Shown here: positions 1-4,968 of the stretch, piece after piece
How positions within the stretch are numbered: position 1 is the first letter of the stretch
How the letters are laid out: every line of letters starts with the position of its first letter
Source of the DNA: an uncultured Nesterenkonia sp.
GTDB lineage: Bacteria > Actinomycetota > Actinomycetes > Actinomycetales > Micrococcaceae
Assembly (NCBI GenBank): GCA_946221825.1
Contig: CAMINA010000064.1
Span: 1 to 7,414, forward strand
DNA length: 7,414 bases
Direction: 5' to 3'
The notes under the pieces: generated by a model
The model's input: the letters and a program-made list of their open reading frames with translations, nothing else
Databases searched by the model: none
What the model was told of the DNA's origin: nothing
Position numbers and translations under genes: made by a program

Positions 1-591
1 GACGAGCTGCGCGAGGAGTTCGACGCCCGGGACGAGGAGGACGAGAACTTCCACCACGGGGTGCCCTATGAGAACACCGAGCAGCGGGTTCCCTACTACG
101 GCACCTGGGAGGACACCACCGGCAACGGCCACCACTCCCGCACCGAGATCCACGCCCGGGACATGGGCAACAGCAGCTTCACCGTCTCCGGCACCTACTG
201 GGACCACTACAGCGGACAGATGGTCGACGTCGGGGAGACCGAGACCCACGCCGAACACATGATCCCGGTGGGCCACACCTGGCCGGAGATGCAGCACCGC
301 AGCCGTGAGGCCCGGGTGGCCTACTACAACGACCACATGAACCTCACCAGCACCATCGGCTGGATCAACCGGCAGAAGTCCGGGCACACGCCCTCCGAGT
401 GGATGCCCTCCGCCGAGAGCGCCCACTGCGCCTACGCGATGACCTGGACCCACATCTCCAATAAGCACGAGGTCTCGCTGTTCCAACGCGACGTGGACCA
501 CCTGCGCGACCAGCTCTGGGACTGCCTGCAGGATGAGCTCCCCGACGACGCCGAGACCCTCACCGGGGAGCGCAGCCCGGACCTGGACTGG
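1..591 (+). repeat. Internal protein repeat, copy A of HNH unit (left end outside window)
   Basis: This coding stretch starts with D-E-L-R-E-E-F-D and ends with D-L-D-W. It aligns with copy B in the same gene at an offset of 849 bases at the left end and 873 at the right. Similarity is clear in protein (the acidic lead-in ending in HG, the H..P core, YND, W-M-P, the Cys pair, DLDW) but diffuse in DNA, so the duplication is old. Copy A has Glu (253-255) in place of the usual Asp before the first His, but keeps the Asn and Lys of NRQK (367-378). Confidence 0.75.
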
Positions 592-1485
592 CAGGAGCCT
601 GCCCCGGCCGCCCGGGGAGAGATCACCGACGACGACGGCGCCGGGCCCCGGTCCGGCCTCAGCGGCCTGGACCTCGCCGACGCGCTCTGGAATCTGGAGA
701 ACCAGGTGCCGGTGCGCAGCGTGGAGCGCGAGAGTCGCGGAGACTGCGACCTGCAGACCTATACGGTCACTCCGCCGCGCGGGGGAGAGGAGACCACCTA
801 CGCCCGGGCGATCTCCGAGGACAACGACTCCTGCGGCGGCGAGGACGGGGACACGCTGCGCGAGGAGCTCGACGAGCAGGCCGAGGATGACGACTCGTTC
901 TTCCACGGGAGCCCGTTGAGCGGTCAGCGCCGCGAACACTTCGGCTTCTGGGCCGCCCCTGAGGAGGGCGAGCCCAACACGCGGCACCGCGTCCTGGCCC
1001 GGGACCTCGATGAGGTCGTCTGGAACTCCACGGAGACCGGCGTGGTCAGCGGCCGCTACACCGATCCCTACACCGGCCAGCAGGCTGAGCACACCGGCGC
1101 CGGCACGCAGCTGGATCACATCCTCCCGGTGGAGCACGCCTGGATCGAGATGGAGCACCGGCCGCGCGAGGAGCGCGTGGGCTTCTACAACGACGTCCAG
1201 AACCTCCTGGCGGTGCCGGCTCAGACGCAGGAGGACCGAGGTGTGCAGGGCCCACGGGACTGGATGCCGGAGTATGAGGTCTTCCAGTGCCGCTACGCCG
1301 CAGCCTGGGTGCACGCGGCGGCCAGTCATGAGATCTCGTTGTACGCCTCCGACGTCGAGGTGCTGCGTGAGAGCCTCTACACCTGCCTGCAGCAGGCAGC
1401 GTCCGGCGACGGCGAGGTTGGCGACGGCGAACTGGAGCCCAGCCGCCGCAGCGACCTCGACTGGCCCACCCACGCACCCCAGTGA
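1..1485 (+). CDS. Tandem HNH (DUF1524-like) protein, 5'-truncated
   Basis: The reading frame is open from base 1, so the gene begins upstream; GTG at 61 is only the first possible internal start and falls inside a repeat unit. The visible 494 residues hold two copies of a DUF1524/HNH-like domain (the family of many secreted actinobacterial nucleases and the C-terminal part of GmrSD). Numbering from base 1, copy A has EHMIPV at 85-90, YND near 109-111, NRQK at 123-126 and a W-M-P at 134-136. Copy B has the more typical RDL...SG.YTDPYTG run, then LDHILPV at 371-377, YND at 396-398 and W-M-P at 421-423. Each copy keeps two Cys (143/175 and 430/462), probably a disulfide, as expected of an exported protein. 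A linker at about 198-283 has its own Cys pair (249, 278). Family knowledge suggests a metal-dependent nuclease, but both copies deviate at active-site positions, so activity is uncertain. The signal peptide, if any, lies outside the window. The gene ends 25 bases before the phosphatase. Confidence 0.8.
   Translation, partial: DELREEFDARDEEDENFHHGVPYENTEQRVPYYGTWEDTTGNGHHSRTEIHARDMGNSSFTVSGTYWDHYSGQMVDVGETETHAEHMIPVGHTWPEMQHRSREARVAYYNDHMNLTSTIGWINRQKSGHTPSEWMPSAESAHCAYAMTWTHISNKHEVSLFQRDVDHLRDQLWDCLQDELPDDAETLTGERSPDLDWQEPAPAARGEITDDDGAGPRSGLSGLDLADALWNLENQVPVRSVERESRGDCDLQTYTVTPPRGGEETTYARAISEDNDSCGGEDGDTLREELDEQAEDDDSFFHGSPLSGQRREHFGFWAAPEEGEPNTRHRVLARDLDEVVWNSTETGVVSGRYTDPYTGQQAEHTGAGTQLDHILPVEHAWIEMEHRPREERVGFYNDVQNLLAVPAQTQEDRGVQGPRDWMPEYEVFQCRYAAAWVHAAASHEISLYASDVEVLRESLYTCLQQAASGDGEVGDGELEPSRRSDLDWPTHAPQ
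850..1464 (+). repeat. Internal protein repeat, copy B of HNH unit
   Basis: This is the second copy of the HNH unit. It starts with D-T-L-R-E-E-L-D and ends with D-L-D-W. It keeps Asp-His (1114-1119), but at the downstream positions where copy A has Asn and Lys it has Gln (1228-1230) and Arg (1237-1239). The preceding stretch, about 592-849 (including an L-A-D-A-L-W-N-L motif), is probably the front of this unit; its counterpart for copy A would lie upstream of the window. Confidence 0.75.
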
Positions 1486-1497
1486 CCGCTGATCCCT

Positions 1498-1503
1498 TAG
1501 ACT
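1498..1503 (+). promoter_or_regulatory. -10 element TAGACT of a probable leaderless promoter (histidine phosphatase)
   Basis: TAGACT fits the actinobacterial -10 consensus TAnnnT. Exactly 7 bases separate it from GTG at 1511, the same spacing seen before the LRV gene and the LCP gene in this window. No Shine-Dalgarno sequence precedes either possible start, and no good -35 hexamer is visible. Inference: transcription starts at or next to the GTG, giving a leaderless mRNA. Confidence 0.55.
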
Positions 1504-1510
1504 CATGGTC

Positions 1511-2260
1511 GTGATTCGAGTGATCTGCGTCAGGCATGGAGAGACCGAGTGGAACCGGGCGCACCGGCTCCAAGGACAGTCCGAGGTGGCTCTGGCCCCC
1601 TCAGGGATCGAGCAGGCGAAGGCCGCCGGACTCTACATCCGCAGCCAGAACCCCGCCGCCGGCTACGTCTCGCCGCTGAAGCGCACCCACGCCACCTTCG
1701 CCGCCTTCGAGCTGGGCTTCGCCCCCATCGAGCGTCCCGGACTCATCGAGCAGAACCTGGGCGACTGGGAAGGCATGCAGACCGCTGATGCCAAGAGCCG
1801 GTACGCCGAGCTCTATAAGTCCTGGAAGAAGGGGGAGGGGACTCCGCCCCAGGGCGAGGACCCGGCCGCCGTGGTCGAGCGGATGCGCAGCACCTTCTTC
1901 GACGTGGTCCGCAGCGCCGCTGACCTGGAACCGACCCCCTCGGTGGACACCGACTACGATCTGCGCACTGTGGTCCTGGTCTCCCACGGCACCTCCACCA
2001 AGGCGCTGCTGGAGGGCCTGGGGCTGATCGACCGGTCCCATGTCATCTCCCTGACCGCAGCGGCGATCAGCGTGATCGATGTGCCGCTGCACGGCGGACC
2101 GCTCTCCAGCTCGCTGCCTCAGGGCGGCGCGCAGATCGAGGGAGGCCCCGAGGCCGAGGCTGAGGTGATCCGGAGCATGACTGACCAGCAGATCGCCGAC
2201 TACGCCAAGCTGCGCATGTACAACCTCTCACCGGAGGTCCTGGCCGCCGCCCGCGGCTGA
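1511..2260 (+). CDS. Histidine phosphatase family protein (phosphoglycerate-mutase-like)
   Basis: About 249 residues. The protein opens with V-I-C-V-R-H-G-E-T-E-W-N, the RHG signature with the phospho-accepting His (residue 9 from GTG). Further family landmarks follow: S-P-L-K-R-T (about 54-59), L-I-E-Q-N-L-G-D-W-E-G (78-88), P-Q-G-E-D-P (113-118) and V-S-H-G (157-160) with the second catalytic His. The family removes phosphate from small metabolites or isomerises phosphosugars through a phosphohistidine intermediate; the substrate here cannot be read from sequence. There is no signal peptide, so it is cytosolic. The start is a choice between ATG 1505 and GTG 1511. I prefer GTG because the TAGACT -10 element lies 7 bases before it, as at two other starts here; ATG 1505 would add only Met-Val. 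The last 60 or so residues (after I-D-V-P-L) extend beyond the usual core and are acidic and Gly-rich, ending in a helix-like segment. It converges on tagD, 25 bases away. Confidence 0.9.
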   Translation: MIRVICVRHGETEWNRAHRLQGQSEVALAPSGIEQAKAAGLYIRSQNPAAGYVSPLKRTHATFAAFELGFAPIERPGLIEQNLGDWEGMQTADAKSRYAELYKSWKKGEGTPPQGEDPAAVVERMRSTFFDVVRSAADLEPTPSVDTDYDLRTVVLVSHGTSTKALLEGLGLIDRSHVISLTAAAISVIDVPLHGGPLSSSLPQGGAQIEGGPEAEAEVIRSMTDQQIADYAKLRMYNLSPEVLAAARG

Positions 2261-2278
2261 GAGCACACGCCCTCAGCC
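2255..2278. terminator. Hairpin across the stop codon at the phosphatase/tagD convergent junction
   Basis: GGCTGAG (2255-2261) pairs perfectly with CTCAGCC (2272-2278) over a 10-base loop; the phosphatase TGA is inside the left arm. A competing fold pairs GCTGAGA (2256-2262) with TCTCAGC (2284-2290), which reaches into the tagD stop on the other strand (2286-2288). There is no T-tract, as is common in high-GC actinobacteria. A bidirectional terminator is plausible but inferred. Confidence 0.45.
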
Positions 2279-2285
2279 CGTGGTC

Positions 2286-2792
2286 TCAGCGGCGGCGCAT
2301 GCGCGGAACAGCGGGGAACTGAGCAGTGTTGGGAGCCGAGTCCTCGGCGTCGTCCTGGGCCGCCTGCTCCTCCTCTTCGCGGTACCCGATGGCCTCCCAG
2401 AGCAGGTCGCGGCGGATCTGTGAGGTGGAGGTCCCTTCGGTGCGCGGCAGGTAGATCACCTCGCAGTGGTCCCGGAGGTACTCGAACTTCTCCGAGCCTT
2501 CCCAGTCGCTGCCCATGACCACGGTGTCGATGTTGTACTTCTTCACATCGGCCAGCTTCTGCTCCCAGGTCAGCTCCGGGATGACCAGGTCCACGTAGCG
2601 GATGGACTCCAGCATGGTCTTACGGGTCTCGTAGACGTGGTAGCTGGGCTTCTTGCCCGGCTTCTGCGCGTTGAACCCGTCGGTGCTCAGTCCGGCCACC
2701 AGATAGTCGCCGAGAGACCTGGCGCGCTTGAGCAGGCGGATGTGCCCCCAGTGCAGGAGATCGAAAGTTCCGTAGGTCAGGACCCGTTTCAC
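2286..2792 (-). CDS. tagD: Glycerol-3-phosphate cytidylyltransferase (TagD), copy 1
   Basis: A 168-residue cytosolic enzyme that makes CDP-glycerol from CTP and glycerol-3-phosphate, the donor for glycerol-phosphate wall polymers. The nucleotidyltransferase signature G-T-F-D-L-L-H-W-G-H (8-17) matches Bacillus TagD as I recall it, as do R-Y-V-D-L-V-I-P-E (65-73), M-G-S-D-W (93-97) and the R-T-E-G-T-S-T-S loop (117-124). The start is GTG at 2792-2790, where homology begins; a TAGACT -10 lies 8 bases upstream and there is no Shine-Dalgarno, so the mRNA is probably leaderless. The core ends near residue 132. A 36-residue tail follows, first very acidic (E-E-E-E...D-D-A-E-D), then ending M-R-R-R. 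By hand count the core is about 74% identical to the second copy at 4307-4789. CDP-glycerol is the likely product; a related CDP-alditol cannot be excluded. It diverges from the LRV gene and converges on the phosphatase gene. Confidence 0.93.
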   Translation of the reverse strand: MKRVLTYGTFDLLHWGHIRLLKRARSLGDYLVAGLSTDGFNAQKPGKKPSYHVYETRKTMLESIRYVDLVIPELTWEQKLADVKKYNIDTVVMGSDWEGSEKFEYLRDHCEVIYLPRTEGTSTSQIRRDLLWEAIGYREEEEQAAQDDAEDSAPNTAQFPAVPRMRRR

Positions 2793-2800
2793 AAAAGCTG

Positions 2801-2806
2801 AGTCTA
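2801..2806 (-). promoter_or_regulatory. -10 element TAGACT of tagD copy 1
   Basis: On the minus strand TAGACT is followed by 8 bases and then the GTG start of tagD. This is one base more than the 7-base spacing at the plus-strand starts, so the mRNA would be leaderless or have a one-base leader. The motif CGGGTCCATTC (2821-2831) covers the expected -35 zone. Confidence 0.5.
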
Positions 2807-2820
2807 TCTGCCATTCAGGA

Positions 2821-2831
2821 CGGGTCCATTC
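2821..2831. promoter_or_regulatory. Shared 11-base motif CGGGTCCATTC, intergenic copy 1
   Basis: The same 11 bases occur at 6238-6248 upstream of the LCP gene. Here the motif sits in the 86-base divergent region between tagD and the LRV gene, over the expected -35 zone of tagD. CCATTC also occurs 15 bases earlier (2811-2816). It is a candidate regulator site; function is inferred only from the repetition. Confidence 0.3.
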
Positions 2832-2865
2832 TGCTTTCTGAACAACGCTATAACGCGGAATCCTC

Positions 2866-2871
2866 TAGGCT
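2866..2871 (+). promoter_or_regulatory. -10 element TAGGCT of the LRV membrane protein gene
   Basis: TAGGCT is followed by exactly 7 bases and ATG 2879, with no Shine-Dalgarno sequence between them. This is the leaderless actinobacterial arrangement and it fixes the start codon. No convincing -35 hexamer is visible. Confidence 0.6.
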
Positions 2872-2878
2872 TGGTGCG

Positions 2879-4306
2879 ATGAGCACTCACCGCACCCCTG
2901 ATGATCGTCTGGCCCAGATGGAGGCGTTGGCGGCAGATCCCCATACCGACTGGGACACTCTGCACTTCATCGCGGAGAACTACCCGAGCCTGCGGCCGGC
3001 TGTGGCCCGCAACCGCGGCACCTATCCGGAGCTGCTCGAGGCCCTGGGTGCGATGAACGACCCGCAGATCGACGCCGCCCTGGCCAGCCGTGCCTCCGAA
3101 GGAGCAGGAGACCCCGCGGGTTCGGTGGATGCTGCGTCCGCGGAGGAGGAGACGGGCAAGCTGCCTCCGGTCACCGGTGCGGATGAGGCGACTGCCGCGG
3201 AGCAGGGCGCGGATGTGCCAGCGCCGGCTTTCCTGGAGGAGCAGCTGCAGTCTCCGGACCCGGAGGAGGAGCAGACCCAGCACATCGCGGCCGTCCCGGC
3301 AGAACAGCCGCAGCAGCCCCAGTCTGAGCAGCAGCACACCGAACCGCAGCACACCGAACCTCAACAGTCTCGACCCGATCAGGCAGCCGCGGCCGCCTAT
3401 GCTCAGCAGGTCCAGGCCGCCTCAGCCCAGCCGGCGCGCAGGCGCAGTTCGCGGACGCCCAAGGTGCTCGCCGCGGTGCTGCTGCCGGTGGTCGGGCTGA
3501 TCGCCGTCGGCGTGCTGGTCTACTTCCTGCTCGGCGATGCCGGCAGCCAGACGGCTGAGGAGCAGCCGCCTGCCCAGGAGGAGCCCGCTGCACAGGAGCA
3601 GGAGCCGACTCCCGAGCCGTCCGAGCCGGCCCAGCAGGATGAGGCCGAGGACGACACCGATCATGAGGCAGCCCTGGAGGAGGCTCGGACCGAGCTGATG
3701 GCTCTGCCGGATGACTCCGCCTGCCAGGATCCGCAGCAGGAGGCCGCGGTGGTGGCCGCCTTCGTGGATTCGGCGTCAGCGGCCGATTCCATGGAGCAGG
3801 AGGCCGGCACTCTGGAGGACCTCTTCAGCGACCTGCAGAACTCCTGCGACGCCGTCCACGCCGCAGCCGTCTACGAGGGTGTGCGCAGCGGGGAGGACGA
3901 GGAGACCGCCGACTCCTTCGAGACGGTGGGAACCGACTGGTCGGATCCGATGATGGACGCCGACGGGGCCCAGGAGATGGACTCCTTCATCACCCCGGAT
4001 GAGAACATGATCTGCGTGTTCGACGACGGACTGACCTGCACCGTCCTGGAGCAGGGCGCCAGCGCCCCGGCAGGATGTGACGACGGCGCCACCTTCAGCA
4101 TGCAGGTGGATGGGGACACTCCGGGACTGGACTGCGACAGCGAGCTCAGCGCCGACGAGGACTACGAGACCCTCGCCCATGACGACACGGCCACGGACGG
4201 CTTCCTGGCCTGTGTCTCCCTGGACGACCGGATCTCCTGCTGGAACACGCTCACCGGCGTCGGCTTCGAGATGTCAGAGCGCGACCACTACGCCTACTCG
4301 CTCTGA
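2879..4306 (+). CDS. Single-pass membrane protein: N-terminal variant leucine-rich-repeat domain, Cys-rich extracellular half
   Basis: 475 residues in four parts. Residues 10-72 resemble the variant leucine-rich-repeat (LRV) domain found at the N-terminus of many actinobacterial membrane proteins (pattern around A-A-D-P-H-T, I-A-E-N-Y-P-S-L-R-P-A-V-A-R-N and T-Y-P-E-L-L). Residues 73-187 are a Pro/Gln/Glu-rich linker with a short tandem repeat. A basic patch, A-R-R-R-S-S-R (186-192), precedes one membrane helix at about 196-218, giving N-inside topology. The outside part has an acidic Pro/Glu linker (224-262), a helical segment with Cys 282 and 323, and a C-terminal domain with six Cys (379, 387, 400, 419, 445, 454). 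The spacing, and the T-G-V-G-F-E-M-S ending, resemble the small secreted actinobacterial domains annotated as DUF6636; that match is from memory. All eight Cys lie outside the membrane, consistent with disulfides. Function is unknown; an envelope sensor or wall-associated role is inference. It lies between the two tagD genes, is probably leaderless, and its stop abuts the stop of tagD copy 2. Confidence 0.85.
   Translation: MSTHRTPDDRLAQMEALAADPHTDWDTLHFIAENYPSLRPAVARNRGTYPELLEALGAMNDPQIDAALASRASEGAGDPAGSVDAASAEEETGKLPPVTGADEATAAEQGADVPAPAFLEEQLQSPDPEEEQTQHIAAVPAEQPQQPQSEQQHTEPQHTEPQQSRPDQAAAAAYAQQVQAASAQPARRRSSRTPKVLAAVLLPVVGLIAVGVLVYFLLGDAGSQTAEEQPPAQEEPAAQEQEPTPEPSEPAQQDEAEDDTDHEAALEEARTELMALPDDSACQDPQQEAAVVAAFVDSASAADSMEQEAGTLEDLFSDLQNSCDAVHAAAVYEGVRSGEDEETADSFETVGTDWSDPMMDADGAQEMDSFITPDENMICVFDDGLTCTVLEQGASAPAGCDDGATFSMQVDGDTPGLDCDSELSADEDYETLAHDDTATDGFLACVSLDDRISCWNTLTGVGFEMSERDHYAYSL
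3331..3360 (+). repeat. Perfect 15-base tandem duplication in the linker of the LRV protein
   Basis: GCAGCACACCGAACC occurs twice head to tail, in frame, giving a doubled Q-H-T-E-P. It lies in the Pro/Gln-rich cytoplasmic linker and looks like a slippage or unequal-exchange product that changes linker length without disturbing the frame. Confidence 0.85.
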
Positions 4307-4318
4307 TCAGGCAGAGCG
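4299..4318. terminator. Hairpin spanning both convergent stop codons (LRV gene / tagD copy 2)
   Basis: CGCTCTG (4299-4305) pairs perfectly with CAGAGCG (4312-4318) over the six-base loop ATCAGG. The palindrome TGATCA at 4304-4309 holds both stops: TGA on the plus strand and TGA read on the minus strand. A T-G wobble and a C-G pair can extend the stem by two. No T-tract follows on either strand. Its symmetry suits a bidirectional terminator; not proven. Confidence 0.5.
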
Positions 4319-4789
4319 GGCGAACCCGCGGGAGCTGGCCTGCTGCACCGGCCGGTGGTTCCAGCGGCGGCCGCGCTGATCGCTGACGGCCTCGACCAGC
4401 AGGTCCCTGCGGATCTGGCTGGTGGAGACGCCCTGGGTCCGAGGGAGGTAGACGACGTCGCACTGTTCGCGCAGGTGCTCGAAGCGCTCGGAGCCCCGCC
4501 AGTCGCTGCCCATGACCACAGTGTCGATGTGGAGCTGCTCCACGTCCTGGGACTTCTGCTCCCAGCTGACCTCGGGGATCACCAGATCGACGTAGCGCAC
4601 CGCTTCCAGCATGGATCGACGGACCTCGAAGTCGTGATAGCTGGCGGGCTTGCCGTACTTCTGCTCGTTGAACTCATCGGTGCTGACGGCGACCACCAAG
4701 TAGTCGCCGAGCTCGCGGGCCCGCTTGAGCAGGTTGATATGCCCCCAGTGCAGGAGGTCGAAGGTCCCATAGGTGAGAACGCGCTTCAT
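4307..4789 (-). CDS. tagD: Glycerol-3-phosphate cytidylyltransferase (TagD), copy 2
   Basis: 160 residues from ATG 4789-4787, chosen because the protein then begins M-K-R-V-L-T-Y-G like copy 1; GTG 4837 would add 16 unrelated residues. It carries the full set of TagD motifs: G-T-F-D-L-L-H-W-G-H (8-17), R-Y-V-D-L-V-I-P-E (65-73), M-G-S-D-W (93-97) and R-T-Q-G-V-S-T-S (117-124). It should also make CDP-glycerol. The core ends near 132 and is followed by a basic tail (Q-R-G-R-R-W-N-H-R-P...), opposite in charge to the tail of copy 1. Unlike copy 1 it has no TAnnnT element next to its start; a weak purine-rich stretch, GAGGGG (4809-4804), lies 14 bases upstream, rather far for a ribosome binding site, so it is probably translated from a leadered mRNA. 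It lies 172 bases downstream of the glycerophosphotransferase gene on the same strand, so co-transcription or its own promoter are both possible. Confidence 0.93.
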   Translation of the reverse strand: MKRVLTYGTFDLLHWGHINLLKRARELGDYLVVAVSTDEFNEQKYGKPASYHDFEVRRSMLEAVRYVDLVIPEVSWEQKSQDVEQLHIDTVVMGSDWRGSERFEHLREQCDVVYLPRTQGVSTSQIRRDLLVEAVSDQRGRRWNHRPVQQASSRGFARSA

Positions 4790-4860
4790 GCTGACGAACT
4801 GATCCCCTCGTTCGTTGAGCGTCGGGCACGGCGACACTCAGGCGCCGAGCTGCGATGTGA

Positions 4861-4890
4861 TCGGTATGTCCTATTGCGTCATGGTATCAA
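4861..4890 (-). promoter_or_regulatory. Weak promoter candidate for tagD copy 2
   Basis: On the minus strand TTGATA (4890-4885) matches the -35 consensus TTGACA in five of six bases. Eighteen bases later comes TACCGA (4866-4861), a poor -10. It would give a leader of about 65 bases. It is a guess based on hexamers only, in the gap where a promoter would be expected if the gene is not purely co-transcribed. Confidence 0.2.
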
Positions 4891-4909
4891 CACGCTGCAA
4901 AGCTGATAT

Positions 4910-4924
4910 TCAAGCGTCGCTTGA
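4910..4924. promoter_or_regulatory. 15-base perfect palindrome TCAAGCGTCGCTTGA
   Basis: The arms TCAAGCG and CGCTTGA match perfectly around a single central T (4917). The loop is too small for an RNA hairpin, so a dimeric DNA-binding protein site is the better reading. It lies between the glycerophosphotransferase gene and tagD copy 2, 20 bases upstream of the weak -35 candidate. The rest of the 4790-4961 gap shows no gene. Confidence 0.4.
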
Positions 4925-4951
4925 GGCTTCCGGCACCGCTGCCGCGCCCAG

Positions 4952-4968
4952 GCGCTGAGGGTCAGCGC
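4952..4968 (-). terminator. Hairpin across the glycerophosphotransferase stop codon
   Basis: GCGCTGA (4952-4958) pairs perfectly with TCAGCGC (4962-4968) over a GGG loop (CCC in the minus-strand transcript). The TGA stop (4964-4962) is inside the stem. There is no T-tract. It could be a terminator or an attenuating or 3'-end-stabilising structure between this gene and tagD copy 2. Confidence 0.45.

Noticed and set aside
1046..1573. Minus-strand open frame of 175 codons over the end of the HNH gene
   Set aside because: The translation is Arg/Pro/Ala-rich with no domain, and it lies opposite clear homology in the plus-strand frame.
2849..2854. TATAAC as an alternative -10 box for the LRV gene
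   Set aside because: It matches the consensus but would give a 15-20 base leader without a Shine-Dalgarno sequence, whereas TAGGCT at 2866-2871 has exact leaderless spacing. It could be a secondary start.
3300..3360. CAG-rich repeats as a possible CRISPR or microsatellite array
   Set aside because: Only two perfect 15-base units and scattered Gln codons; there are no spacers, and the region is in-frame coding linker.
2804..3364. Minus-strand open frame of 186 codons over the tagD/LRV intergenic region
   Set aside because: Leu/Arg-rich shadow of the Glu/Gln-rich linker of the LRV gene; it also runs through the divergent promoter region.
4790..4837. 16-residue N-terminal extension of tagD copy 2 from GTG 4837
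   Set aside because: Copy 1 and known TagD proteins start at M-K-[RK]-V; the extra residues have no similarity to anything recognised.
4355..4906. Plus-strand open frame of 183 codons
   Set aside because: It is the reverse complement of tagD copy 2; a similar shadow lies opposite tagD copy 1 (2466-2801), showing that the similarity between the shadows is inherited from the paralogues.
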